Shown: positions 1-8,664 of the stretch, in pieces | How the letters are laid out: every line of letters starts with the position of its first letter | Numbering within the stretch: the stretch's first letter is position 1 | DNA from: Coemansia sp. RSA 922 | Lineage: Eukaryota; Kickxellomycota; Kickxellomycetes; Kickxellales; Kickxellaceae | Length of the DNA: 18,210 nucleotides | Direction of reading: 5' to 3' | NCBI GenBank assembly: GCA_027577415.1 | Contig: JANBQS010000432.1 | Location: forward strand, 1 to 18,210 | Program-made: the position numbers and the translations under genes | Notes under the pieces: generated by a model | Seen by the model: only the letters and a program-made list of their open reading frames with translations | Database searches by the model: none | What the model was told of the DNA's origin: nothing

Positions 1-197
1 GGGCGCTGCCTTGCCAACATGCAGCCTCGCTTACCCGGCAAACGGCAGCCCAGCTTTATTATATTTGGCCAACGGCACCTACACGAGCGGCAACACAGCG
101 ATGGTCGACAACGGCAGTAGCAACAACCAGCAGCGTAGGCAACTCCGATCGACTGTGTGTTTCCAAGCGCAGAGGACACAGTGCAGCTCCCGACAAA
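1..197. other. 5' flank of the PPR-like gene
   Basis: I see no supportable gene here. One frame is open from the left edge to about position 211, but its composition (Asn/Gly/Ser-rich, no recognisable motif) does not support coding. The motif AACGGCA recurs three times (near 43, 71 and 109) within CA-rich sequence, which may be a short promoter or leader repeat. The stretch most likely holds the promoter and 5' UTR of the gene starting at 198, or the edge of an upstream gene that cannot be judged. Confidence 0.4.
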
Positions 198-2828
198 ATG
201 GCCGACGTTGAGAGAGAGATCTGGGAGCATATGCAGCGAGGCAACTTTGACAAGGCGGTGTCGCTATCGTGTCAAGCGCGCAAGCAGCAGAATAAGGATG
301 AAGCGCCAATGTCGCTGTTGACTCGGTTTGCACTGACCAAGCGACAATTCCAAGTCGAGTGTCTGTATGCTGGCATTTATGCATCAACGTGCTTACCAGA
401 GTCAAAAGCCCTTAATGTGGATGATTACTTGCTAGTTTTCGCCGCAGTACTTGCCGATCGCGATCCAGGACTATTGGAAATATACAGCGACTTATCGGGT
501 TCTCGACGGAAAGCAGTAGATGTTGCGCTTGCTGGGAGCATGGCATACTATTACTTGAAGCAGGGCAAGCGGTGGCGATCTCCACGGCTGTGGACATATT
601 TGCCGATGCGTGCACAGATTGCAATTGAATGGGCCGTGCAAACCCCCAAACAGCTTGCTCAAGCAATACCGTCAGACTACGCCCGATCTGTACATGCAGC
701 GTGGATGCTTCGACGGCCGAACAGCGACTTTACCGACGTCAACAGTGCTGGCAAAATAGTAGAAGCCTTGCTCAGAGCCGGGATTACTCCAGACCAGCCT
801 GTATTAGAGACGCTTGTGACTTCGTCGGTTCGAGTTGGCGAGGTAGGAGAGGCTCTCCCTGTTTATGCGTCTAGACAGTGGCCACAGAGTCTATCGCATA
901 GAGTGCTTGTGGACTTGGTAGACAGGCGAACAACAATGGCTCTGTCGGCGCCGCGGATCCACTACGATGTTCTTGGAGCGTCGGTACGCGCCAACGACTT
1001 CCACACAGTGCTTGTGGTGGCATCTGCATTGCGCTCTCGCCAGGTATTTCACTTTGCGATATCGATCTGGGTGTCGCACCACAAAGATGACTGGAAGGGA
1101 GTCGTCGAGCTCACAAGAACAATGCTACGCGTGCTGACTGAAAATCTGCTCCACTCGACTCACCACTTGGTGATCTCAGCGATGATGGATATGGCTAGAC
1201 CCGGACATTGCAACGCAACGCTGGCAAACGTCATATTGTCCAATGCGTTAGCCCTGCACTGGGTATTAGCGCCAAGACTAGAGTCGCCATCCATTGCTGC
1301 CATCCACAAGCTCATGCGCGCGCTTATCGACCACGGCATGTCGGAGAGTGCCTTCCAGGTCTACCGGGACTCTGAGCGGCGGCCGAGCTGGAAATCCCCA
1401 GTCTCTTCAGACGCTATATTTGCCGTACTGGCAGGCGAACTAGCACGCCGCGAGGATATTCGGTCCATCATGCACTTGTCCAGTGTTGCGACTCGGGGCG
1501 GTATATATATATCGGCGCATTTCTACTCGGCAGTTATCTGCGGACTGACAATGCCTATCAAACTGATGGCCAACAGTGGCGCATACCGGTACTCGCGAAA
1601 GCGCGACCATGGTCGATCTTACCAGCCCGCTCTTGGTCCCAATGGATATGGAAACGGCCTAAGACGGATCCAAATCGCAGAGTCTCTGTTTGACTCTATG
1701 CGTCGTAACGAAATCGAAGCTCCTGTTAAAGTATATCACGCACTTATGTACTCCTGGGCTCTACTTGGCCAGCCTCGCCAGGTACAGAGTTATTTCACTA
1801 AGCTGGAGCAAAAGTCGAAAGGCGGCTTCATGGGTATTAGCGAGGTAACGTGGGGGATACTTTTGTACTCGCATGCGCGAGCACACGATGTCCAGGGAAC
1901 ACTGAGCGTGCTGGCGCGTGCTCGAGAGTGGGCATCAGGTACCAATATACGAGCAACAGACGGTCGTACTAGCTACCTGGTCAATATCTCAGTATGCGCA
2001 TTGCTTGTGGATCGGGATACGCGCTCAGCGCTAACACTACTCGACGCCTGTATCCAGCGGTATAACGAGTATCTACAGACAGATAAAGAGGAAACGGACA
2101 GAATGGAACTGCCAGCGACACCAGCCGACCCAGTTACTCGGAGCCTTATAATCAGAGCGCTGTTGGACAATCAGCGGCTGGCGCAGGCCATAAACGTCTA
2201 TAACAGTGTGCATGCCCAGTTTAACCTAGCCGAGCATTCCTCAGAACTAAAGCCCATGCTAAAGTTCTGTCTTGGTCAAGGCGATACCAATAGCGCGTTA
2301 CAGATAGCCGGCCGCATTTTGAACCTCAGCGGAGTAGGCGCATTGACCGACAGCCAGTGGATCCGACTCTTGCGCCTGTGCATTGACGAAAACAGGGACA
2401 TGGATGTAGCTCGTCTGCTGAACGACCTAGGCCCACGCAACTCAGAGCACGGCGATTTTGGCGCTGTGGTAATGCCCGTGCTGAGAAACAAGTACCCGGA
2501 CGCCGTCGACTGGATCTCTCGTGTGCTTGCAAAGTGTAGCAAAGACTATACAGTGGACAGTGTGTCGGTGCCGCCAGTCCATGTGCAATGTCTGTCGCTG
2601 TATCGTGGTTTGTTGCGCGTAGTACGCGATTTCCCGCTGGCTGATATGCGTAGAAAGTTCAAACACAACGCTCGCTTCTGCTTTGAGCTCTATCGCGATC
2701 TGGAACCAGACAATCCCAAGATCCAGCAGCTCATCAGCGACGGCAAACAGCAATTACAGTGGCTCCGTTCTTGGAAAGACGACCCAGAGACATGTCAGAA
2801 GCTAGTACATAAACCACGAAGCCAATAA
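198..2828 (+). CDS. PPR/TPR-like helical-repeat protein, 876 aa
   Basis: This is a long uninterrupted frame with coding-type codon use. I do not recognise the exact orthologue. The protein is almost entirely helical and contains degenerate 30-35-residue helix-turn-helix repeats. The clearest are at about residues 365-398 (LMRALIDHGMSESAFQVYRD), 511-545 (YHALMYSWALLGQPRQVQSY), 548-578, 645-676 (LIIRALLDNQRLAQAINVYN) and 718-745. These fit the pentatricopeptide/tetratricopeptide pattern, with alanine and glycine at helix packing positions and a 'VY/VF' near the end of helix B. PPR proteins usually bind organellar RNA, but the N-terminus (MADVEREIWEHMQRGNFDKA) is not an obvious mitochondrial presequence, so location is open. 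The ATG at 198 is the first in frame. The gene converges on ARP8 with 66 bases between stop codons, and AATAAA (2824-2829) overlaps its stop. The function is inferred only from the fold. Confidence 0.8.
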   Translation: MADVEREIWEHMQRGNFDKAVSLSCQARKQQNKDEAPMSLLTRFALTKRQFQVECLYAGIYASTCLPESKALNVDDYLLVFAAVLADRDPGLLEIYSDLSGSRRKAVDVALAGSMAYYYLKQGKRWRSPRLWTYLPMRAQIAIEWAVQTPKQLAQAIPSDYARSVHAAWMLRRPNSDFTDVNSAGKIVEALLRAGITPDQPVLETLVTSSVRVGEVGEALPVYASRQWPQSLSHRVLVDLVDRRTTMALSAPRIHYDVLGASVRANDFHTVLVVASALRSRQVFHFAISIWVSHHKDDWKGVVELTRTMLRVLTENLLHSTHHLVISAMMDMARPGHCNATLANVILSNALALHWVLAPRLESPSIAAIHKLMRALIDHGMSESAFQVYRDSERRPSWKSPVSSDAIFAVLAGELARREDIRSIMHLSSVATRGGIYISAHFYSAVICGLTMPIKLMANSGAYRYSRKRDHGRSYQPALGPNGYGNGLRRIQIAESLFDSMRRNEIEAPVKVYHALMYSWALLGQPRQVQSYFTKLEQKSKGGFMGISEVTWGILLYSHARAHDVQGTLSVLARAREWASGTNIRATDGRTSYLVNISVCALLVDRDTRSALTLLDACIQRYNEYLQTDKEETDRMELPATPADPVTRSLIIRALLDNQRLAQAINVYNSVHAQFNLAEHSSELKPMLKFCLGQGDTNSALQIAGRILNLSGVGALTDSQWIRLLRLCIDENRDMDVARLLNDLGPRNSEHGDFGAVVMPVLRNKYPDAVDWISRVLAKCSKDYTVDSVSVPPVHVQCLSLYRGLLRVVRDFPLADMRRKFKHNARFCFELYRDLEPDNPKIQQLISDGKQQLQWLRSWKDDPETCQKLVHKPRSQ

Positions 2829-2894
2829 ATTATTCGCCTTTTTTGGGCATTTTGTGTGCGATATCGATAAATAAGAAAAAAAATATTTTTTTTA
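2829..2894. terminator. Shared 3' region of two convergent genes, with an A8-TA-T8 palindrome
   Basis: Only 66 bases separate the stop of the + gene (2826-2828) from the stop of ARP8 on the - strand (2895-2897). AATAAA overlaps the stop codon of both genes: 2824-2829 on +, and the reverse complement of 2891-2896 on -. The ARP8-proximal end is a perfect 18-base palindrome of eight A, TA and eight T at 2876-2893. Both transcripts must therefore end in or beyond this gap, possibly within the opposite coding region. Use as a bidirectional polyadenylation/termination element is inference. Confidence 0.5.
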
Positions 2895-5858
2895 TTACCA
2901 CTGGAATAACACTCGGTCGCGTAGTAGTCGAGGACCAAAGTCTGACCACTCTTTGCTAGACACCCACATTTCCTTTGAGCACTCTAGCCTGCTCAATACG
3001 GCGCCGCCCTTCCACGCCAGGACACGAGGGTCAAGGTCTCTGGGAGCCGACACGACATCAGCGCGCTCGACGACGCCCCTCAGATAGCCGGGCCTCGTGT
3101 ACATTAGGCGATTGGCCAGCAATTCGCCAAACCCAGGGATAAACGAGACGCCGCCGCCAACGATCACAATAGACGAGTACAGTTTCTTCACGCTCTCGAT
3201 CGACCCGACATGCGTGATGCTGTGCGTGATGGCTTGGTCCAGGGGCATGCGCGAGTGCTGCGCCTGGAAATCGGGCACGTAGCTGACGCTGGGCAGCATC
3301 GACGGCGTTGACGGCGAGGTCCTGCTGGGCCCATCGACAGCCAAAAGCGCCTCCTTGACTGCGGCGCCAGCATCGACCTGCGCCCGTGGGTCAGGAGTAC
3401 CGGGCGCCGTGGCTGGCACTGTGGCTAGTGCGGTAGCAGCCGTCATTTGCAGCAGGGGCTCGTCGCTCTCATCCTCGCTGTGCACAGCGCCGTCAGCGGG
3501 CTCGGCCTTTGACGGGAAAATGCCAAACTGCGTAAGAGTCGGCAAACCAGTCGACGAAACCGGAGGCATCGGGTCGCCAAAAGTATCAGCAGCAATAGCG
3601 TTGACAAAAGTGTTTGCATAGTCTGGCGGGTGGTAATAGGCATCGACGATACTCGGGTAGAACAGGCAGAACGGAGCCTGGTACACTTCGTCGTAGGCCT
3701 TGAAGCTGTACTTTTGCGTGTGCTTCCTTTTCGGCTGCCGAACGAAAAAGTTGTGCAGGCGGATGTTGACGTCAGAGAGATTCATCGTGCAGTACTTTTC
3801 GCGCAGCTCGTTGATCATCGTCCAGTCGAACGAGCGGCTGAGCGATGCCTCGTGGTAGGGGAAGTTGCTGCGCATAAAGAGGCTGTGCAAGAACCGGGTA
3901 ATGTCGTCGCCGCCGTACATGATACTCACGCGCGACTCTTGGTGGCAAAACCCTCCCTCGACACACGCAATGCTGGTCTTTTGGGCGCCCACATCCACCA
4001 CGCAAGCGGAGGAAAACCCGGCGCCAAAGGTCACCAGCGCCGAGCTCTGCTGGACTAGGAGGTACTGGAATCCCATCTGGCGCAGCAGCAGCTCAGCGAG
4101 TAGCGTTACTTCGACGCGGCTGAATATATCGGGTATGACCAGGACCACGCCAAACTTGGCCAGATCTTTGCGCGGAATGCCCAGCTCGTTGGTGATCGCA
4201 CTCATCCAGATCGTCTCAATGTCGCCCAGCACTTCCTCGATGCTCTCATAGTCTTCGACGTTGAAACAGCCGTTGCGAATCGGGTATCGGACAACAAACT
4301 CTTCTGACTCTGCCACGCGCAGGACGTTTTCGCCAACCACGTAGTCGTCACTGACCATGGCTGGCACGATCCACTCGATCTTGAACGGGTCGTTGTGGTC
4401 CCGAATGGTTTCAGACCGGGACTGCTTATTGTAGGTCAGGACCTGCGAGTATACGTTGGGTGGCACCTTGCGCTTGGACTGGCGCTGGTGCTGCTTGAGT
4501 GCTTCGCGTAGCATTGTAAGCGTCTTGTCGACCGTGTCTGCCAGCCCCGGCTCGGCTAATTCAGAGTCGGCAGGCTCAGCCTCGGAGTCACTATCGCTCT
4601 CGCGGCCAGCCATGGCAACATCCTGACTGGCCTCACTCTGTGACGCCTCTGGAGCCGGGACAATGTCGTTGTCAATCTCCATGTGGGCCGTATCAGAGGC
4701 AGGTTGGACAGAGCTCGTATCGTTTGTCTCCGCGTGTGGCTGATCATCAGTATGTGGTAGCCTGTTGCCATCAGCGTCCATAGCGTCAGCTTCCACGGCA
4801 CCGCTGACAATAGGCGGAGGTGCAGTTGCTGGCCCAGATGTATTCAAAGTCCGAGGCTGGCGAGGGTTGAAGCGACGCGCAACTGCGTGCGGCAGCTCCT
4901 TGGGCACGGCATCGCTGGCTCTGCCTATACGCATCCAACGCGACCCAGCATGCAGGACAATGACGTTTTCGCCAGTGGTAACCTCCAGCCCACGATTCTC
5001 ATAATCGAGGGGACTGCCAACTCCGCGATCAGTCTTTTTAAACTTTGACCCGCAGCGGTTGACGCTGAGCGGCGCGTAACTGGGAAACGAGTACGCGCTG
5101 TTGATTCTATCTAGGCGCGCACCGTTCTTCGCGCCACCGGCCTTGCCACGAGCGCTAGGCCTAGCTACGTCATCGTTGGAACCAAAGAGATGCGAGGGGC
5201 GAGCTGAGTGGTGGTTGGTGCGCTGGCGAGAGCCACTGGGATTCGCCGTCGAGCCTGCATGGGCTTGGGAAGGTGAGGAGCGGTGGCTGGGATGCGCGTG
5301 CTCGGAGACGAGCGCATCGCGTACGCTAGCCGTGATACTCGACATTACCGCGCCTGATGTGGGGTGGTCCGCACGCTTGCGCGGCTTTGGTGCGCTACTG
5401 TGAGACTCTGCGTGCTGGCCCTCTGGCAGCTGGTCGTCTTGCCACGAGTTAAGAGCGTGATTAAGCCGCGACCTAACCAGCTCATCGACGCTGTCCTTCC
5501 GATGTTTGCGGCGAGGCTTTGGCACGTCATCCTGTGGTGTTACAACTACTGGCGATTCCTCGCCTTCAGCTCTACTCGCGTCGGCATCTCCGCTGGTGGG
5601 CTCTGGGTTTGTTTCTTTGGCCTCCTCAGGAGTCTGGCCCGCGGTTATGCCCAGACCTTCGAGAGCTGCCTTTGCGGCAGCCTTTTCCCGGGCTCTTTGC
5701 TTGGCTACTCCTCGGCTGAACGGGCGAGGCTGCCGCACGCGCTTATCCTTGGGCTCTGTTCTGGCTGGGGCAACCCCTGAACTGGATTCGCCAGATACTG
5801 CGGCTGGATTAGACTCAGGGAGCCACGAATATTTTTTGCGCTTGATAATTCCAGACAT
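2895..5858 (-). CDS. ARP8: Actin-related protein 8 (INO80 chromatin remodeller), about 987 aa
   Basis: Arp8 is a nuclear actin-related subunit of the INO80 remodelling complex. It forms a module with actin, Arp4 and the HSA helix of Ino80 that binds DNA and nucleosomes. Using the ATG at 5858, the first ~285 residues are a basic, Ser/Pro/Arg-rich disordered tail. The actin fold follows with NVIVLHAGSRWMRIGRASD (about 290-310), which is the Arp8-type first strand. An acidic insert (about 390-443, SDSDSEAEPADSE) interrupts the fold. The phosphate-loop strand VVDVGAQKTSIACVEGG is at about 618-634, and the adenosine motif IVIVGGGVSFIPGFGELL at about 895-912. Arp8 proteins are known for long N-termini and insertions, which fits. 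An upstream in-frame ATG at 5951 would add 31 residues read through an A-rich stretch with a ten-A run. I prefer 5858 because MSGIIKRKKYSW begins the normal composition. No intron is evident. Confidence 0.93.
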   Translation of the reverse strand: MSGIIKRKKYSWLPESNPAAVSGESSSGVAPARTEPKDKRVRQPRPFSRGVAKQRAREKAAAKAALEGLGITAGQTPEEAKETNPEPTSGDADASRAEGEESPVVVTPQDDVPKPRRKHRKDSVDELVRSRLNHALNSWQDDQLPEGQHAESHSSAPKPRKRADHPTSGAVMSSITASVRDALVSEHAHPSHRSSPSQAHAGSTANPSGSRQRTNHHSARPSHLFGSNDDVARPSARGKAGGAKNGARLDRINSAYSFPSYAPLSVNRCGSKFKKTDRGVGSPLDYENRGLEVTTGENVIVLHAGSRWMRIGRASDAVPKELPHAVARRFNPRQPRTLNTSGPATAPPPIVSGAVEADAMDADGNRLPHTDDQPHAETNDTSSVQPASDTAHMEIDNDIVPAPEASQSEASQDVAMAGRESDSDSEAEPADSELAEPGLADTVDKTLTMLREALKQHQRQSKRKVPPNVYSQVLTYNKQSRSETIRDHNDPFKIEWIVPAMVSDDYVVGENVLRVAESEEFVVRYPIRNGCFNVEDYESIEEVLGDIETIWMSAITNELGIPRKDLAKFGVVLVIPDIFSRVEVTLLAELLLRQMGFQYLLVQQSSALVTFGAGFSSACVVDVGAQKTSIACVEGGFCHQESRVSIMYGGDDITRFLHSLFMRSNFPYHEASLSRSFDWTMINELREKYCTMNLSDVNIRLHNFFVRQPKRKHTQKYSFKAYDEVYQAPFCLFYPSIVDAYYHPPDYANTFVNAIAADTFGDPMPPVSSTGLPTLTQFGIFPSKAEPADGAVHSEDESDEPLLQMTAATALATVPATAPGTPDPRAQVDAGAAVKEALLAVDGPSRTSPSTPSMLPSVSYVPDFQAQHSRMPLDQAITHSITHVGSIESVKKLYSSIVIVGGGVSFIPGFGELLANRLMYTRPGYLRGVVERADVVSAPRDLDPRVLAWKGGAVLSRLECSKEMWVSSKEWSDFGPRLLRDRVLFQW

Positions 5859-6659
5859 TGGCCGTTCTGCAGATGAGGTTATTAAGCATATAATTTGTAA
5901 AGATGAATTTGAAGACAAAGAACCAATTCGTTTTTTTTTTGTGGCTTCCATTCATTGTTTAGGCTATATGCCTGCCGAGTCGAGAGCCGAGCCGGGGACT
6001 AAAGCTTCAGGGACCATCGATCACCTGATTGTCCACAGGATGATCCAGCGGTCTATATCGGCCGCAATATACACACGATGACACAAGGAGTATGAGGAGC
6101 ACTGGCTCTCTTTGAACGATGCAGATGAGGAATAGAAAAGCGTTGAATATGTGAGAGCCAAGGCTGTCAGATGTCAGATGAAATTCTAGTATGCCAATGT
6201 GCTTGTGTAAAATGATCAGGTTCAAGAAGATGTGTACAATTGCCGCTCTTGGCCACTTTATGCTCTGTCGATCCCCTCCCTCCAGAATTCAATTAAAGCG
6301 GGCAAAGAACATGGATCCGAAACAGGGTTTAGACGTGTATTTGGGTGTTATTGCTCCAACGCTCATGAGAAAACAATGGGAGTGAGCTTCTTTCTCCAAA
6401 AAGCCATTTCTTTTGCACCTTCTCTGCATTTGACGCAACACTTATGACACTTCCCCGGATTGTTCTCATGTTGAGAGCTATTAGTATAGCAGTGCTTCTT
6501 TTTTTTAACAATAAAGGAAACAACACCTTTTGACCTCTTATAGACATGATGGGTTAATGGTGTAGGTTTTAAAAACCAGCCAATGACATGTGTGCTTGTC
6601 ATCACTTGGGCTTTTGCACTAAGACATTACAGTGTTGACATCAGAGGTAGGCACCTGTT
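5859..6659. other. Intergenic region between ARP8 and the tandem array; no gene seen
   Basis: About 800 bases with many stops in all frames, increasingly A+T-rich to the right. It must hold the ARP8 promoter and 5' UTR (T10 at 5931-5940 on the + strand). A short open stretch near 6083-6136 is too brief to support. Small structures seen are the 7-base tandem TCAGATG near 6169-6182 and an ATGACA...TGTCAT inverted pair near 6583-6602. I found no convincing match to the repeat units that follow. Confidence 0.4.
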
Positions 6660-6809
6660 GCGCTAATCTCTGACGTCATCCAGTAACGATTGTCCTTTAT
6701 ACTTAATATCTTTTGGTGTGACGAAAGCCAAGAAGGCACTCCCCTGTCTCTCAGCACTAGGATGAGAGTAAATTGTTTCAAGTACTATTCTCGCCCTTTT
6801 TTGTTTGTT

Positions 6810-6837
6810 TGATGTCACCCCAGCTATGGTATAAAAA
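6810..6837 (+). promoter_or_regulatory. Core promoter of family copy 1 (CRE-like site plus TATA box)
   Basis: TATAAAAA lies at 6830-6837, 122 bases upstream of the ATG at 6952, inside CAGCTATGGTATAAAAAGCC. The same block precedes copy 4. A CRE-like TGATGTCA is at 6810-6817 and a perfect palindromic TGACGTCA is further upstream at 6671-6678. Downstream the leader is pyrimidine-rich and ends in a good start context (ACCATGG). That bZIP/ATF factors act at these sites is inference. Confidence 0.6.
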
Positions 6838-6951
6838 GCCTGTTGTTTTTCTCCCCCTCCCTTCATTTATTTCTCTATCACACCATTATTCATCTGAATA
6901 ATATACCCCAGCTTTTATATTCTTGTCCTAGCCTACTTACAAATAACGACC

Positions 6952-7346
6952 ATGGAGTATACAGTAATTGTATTGGCTAATTGTATGCTAAGATATTGTG
7001 GATCTATATTCTACAATGAAAGAATGACCGATGTTCATGAAGCAGCAGAACAGATAAAGTATAAATATGGCGGTGCAGATATGGACCAAATGTCAGTCTA
7101 TGTTGCTTCTAATAATAATGTTTACAAGTACAATATGAGGGGAAAAAAGCCAGAAATGTACCCCAATTATCTGACTCAACTTGTTTCTTAATTGCTAATG
7201 GAAATAGTAAGAATGGATATATGACTCACTTGATTAAGAAGTGCACTGAATATGATGTAATTTCAACTGCTGCAGATGTGTTAAGCCGTGACCAGGGCAG
7301 AAAACTAACTTCAGGAGAAATGGCAATAATGCTAAGACTCCAGTAG
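6952..7346 (+). pseudogene. Family copy 1, one -1 frameshift (about 131 aa if restored)
   Basis: I do not recognise this family. The first 65 or so codons (MEYTVIVLANCMLRYCG..., then YVASNNNVYKYN) align with the N-terminal halves of copies 2-4. The zero frame then stops at 7189-7191. The -1 frame continues from about 7149 to a stop at 7344-7346 with LSDSTCFLIANGNSKNGY and YDVISTAADVL, matching the C-terminal halves of the other copies (copy 4 reads LSDPTYFLIAHGN). One base is therefore missing relative to the ancestral frame, somewhere in 7138-7163. The A-run there forms A_AAA_AAG (7143-7149) in the zero frame, the classic -1 slippery heptamer, so recoding is conceivable. Simple decay or a consensus error is likelier. 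Promoter and 3' UTR look intact. Confidence 0.7.
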
Positions 7347-7554
7347 ATGACTGACCATTGATATTTTCTAAGCGATATAACTACTACTGAGGTGAATACC
7401 TCTTAGAGCTTGGAATATCATTGCCTGTGACACGGTTTACTTTGGCAACTTTTATCCTATCGACTCTCACTAGTGAACTTTTATTAGTTATTTTTCTATA
7501 GTAGTCAATATACTTTATTCAGTACAGCAACCAAAATGGGCTCTGATGCTCCAT

Positions 7555-7720
7555 TGTGATACTAGAATATATTTCAGGATAAATAAAGAGAAGATAAAGA
7601 GTTCTATTTTGTAAACAACAATAAACTCTTTTAAATAACAACGTTCTACTGCGGCTTAGCCGCAAACCCTTGCCTGGTCCGCCGCTTTCTTGATCGGGAT
7701 TAGTTCTGCGTGACATCCAT
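7555..7720 (-). other. Unique segment interrupting the repeat homology, possibly an LTR fragment
   Basis: Similarity between units A and B stops at about 7553 and resumes at about 7765. Between them lies sequence absent from the other unit junctions. The first 86 bases (7555-7640) start TGTGATAC and end AATAACA, so they have TG...CA ends like a short LTR. The following ~75 bases are distinctly G+C-rich, with a TGCGGC-TTA-GCCGCA hairpin at about 7645-7659. On the - strand a short open frame crosses it (GLRLSRSRTLLFKR). No target duplication, primer-binding site or polypurine tract is convincing. A retroelement relic is a weak inference. Confidence 0.25.
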
Positions 7721-8109
7721 TCTCTTCAACAAAGACAATAGTTGAGCATGCTCGACTGGTAATTCTTCAAAAGGCTGCTTCTCCTACTTTGCACTTGCAC
7801 AGACAAAGCGCCTTTGAGAGTGGGAAAGCTTTCGAACTTTCCAAATAAAAATGACGACATCCTTGGGCTTTGCAATAGATTGTAATGCCCTTTTTAGATT
7901 TTGTTGCCCACTGTCTGCTGCAGCCTTTGCTAAAAAAAACCTCACCCTAATTGCCTCATAGTGGGGAGCAATGAATCTGGCGTGAAGCCTTTGAAACAAT
8001 TGCTTTTGGCTTATTTCAAAGCCAAAGTCATGCCTTTTCTGTTTCTGGGCACCGTGGGTTGGCTGGGGGGGGGGAAGACTTTTCCAACTGGTTTTTTCTT
8101 TTACTTATT

Positions 8110-8153
8110 TCTGGTCATTGACCTCGCTATGAGGCAGCTACATCATAAAAAAA
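8110..8153 (+). promoter_or_regulatory. Core promoter of family copy 2 (degenerate TATA)
   Basis: CATAAAAAAA at 8144-8153 stands where the other copies have TATAAAAA, 110 bases upstream of the ATG at 8254. The preceding CAGCTACA is also found directly before the TATA of copy 3. TTGACCTCG at about 8119 is a degraded counterpart of the TGACGTCA seen in copy 3. The leader is CT-rich as in the other copies. Confidence 0.45.
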
Positions 8154-8253
8154 CGCCTGCAGGACGCTGTCATTTTCTCCCTTTTCTTCTCTACACTCAT
8201 TCTTTTCCTCTATATTTTTATTCTTGATTTAGTTTACTTTTAACACGATAAAT

Positions 8254-8664
8254 ATGCATTATCCAGTTCTCATCCTCAAGAGTAAGGATATAGGCATCGA
8301 GTTTCATGGAAATGTAAGCATAGACGCAATAACTAAAGAAGATAATGTTCATACAATTGCGTATATGGTGAAGAACACTTATTGTAAAAACGAATTGAAT
8401 GGTAAGCCAGTATATCTTGCTACTAACAATATTGCCTACAAACATGCGACAAGCACATCAAGGGGAGAGGGAGACAAAACTGAATTATCAGAAACAATGT
8501 ATTTTTTGTATGCCCATGGAAATAGTTGGGATGCGTATATAGACGATTTCCATGGGCTTTTTAATCAGTATGACATAATTACGGCGGCAGCAGAGGAGCT
8601 AAAGGTTAACCAGGATAGAAAAATAAAGGTAAATGATATGAAGAAATTGCTAGGAATAGATTAA
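8254..8664 (+). CDS. Family copy 2: intact small protein of unknown function, 136 aa
   Basis: This is the only complete member of the array and so the reference for the family. It is not a family I know. There is no signal peptide or membrane segment, so it is probably cytosolic. Conserved blocks by comparison with the other copies are: a hydrophobic N-terminal strand after an aromatic-Pro pair (YPVLIL, residues 3-8); a helix (about 32-45); a central strand pair KPVYLATNNIAYK (51-63); a hydrophilic, length-variable loop (64-77); the signature TMYFLYAHGNSWDAYIDDF (81-99); and a C-terminal helical part with YDIITAAAEEL (106-116) ending KKLLGID. Hydrophobic alternation suggests a compact alpha/beta domain. 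The start is supported by the equivalent ATG in all N-terminal copies and by the conserved leader. Conservation of these blocks across copies implies past selection on the protein. Confidence 0.8.
   Translation: MHYPVLILKSKDIGIEFHGNVSIDAITKEDNVHTIAYMVKNTYCKNELNGKPVYLATNNIAYKHATSTSRGEGDKTELSETMYFLYAHGNSWDAYIDDFHGLFNQYDIITAAAEELKVNQDRKIKVNDMKKLLGID

Larger units (their letters stand above)
6660..7553 (+). repeat. Tandem unit A of the small-gene array
   Basis: This is the first of five diverged direct repeats, each of which carries or once carried promoter, small gene and 3' UTR. The unit is recognised by the promoter block TTTCAAGTACTA..CTC...CCAGCTRTGGTATAAAAAGCCTG, shared with unit E, the coding copy at 6952, and the 3' block at 7471-7553 (CAATATACTTTATTCAGT followed by CAGCAACCAA and TGGGCTC), shared with units B, C and D. 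Boundaries are approximate and set by where similarity to the other units fades. Confidence 0.7.

Noticed and set aside
11..211. Open frame at the left edge overlapping the start of the PPR-like gene
   Set aside because: It has no ATG at its start, is Asn/Gly/Ser-rich without motifs, and overlaps a well-supported gene in another frame.
3630..4058. 142-codon + strand frame opposite ARP8
   Set aside because: It lies antisense to the conserved actin fold of ARP8; the ARP8 frame has the family motifs.
5506..6081. 191-codon + strand frame over the ARP8 5' end
   Set aside because: It is antisense to the biased Ala/Arg/Ser-rich N-terminus of ARP8, where opposite frames stay open by composition. 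No recognisable motif and no promoter.
6191..6605. Short overlapping frames on both strands upstream of the array
   Set aside because: Under 85 codons, no conserved blocks, and none matches the array family or a known protein.
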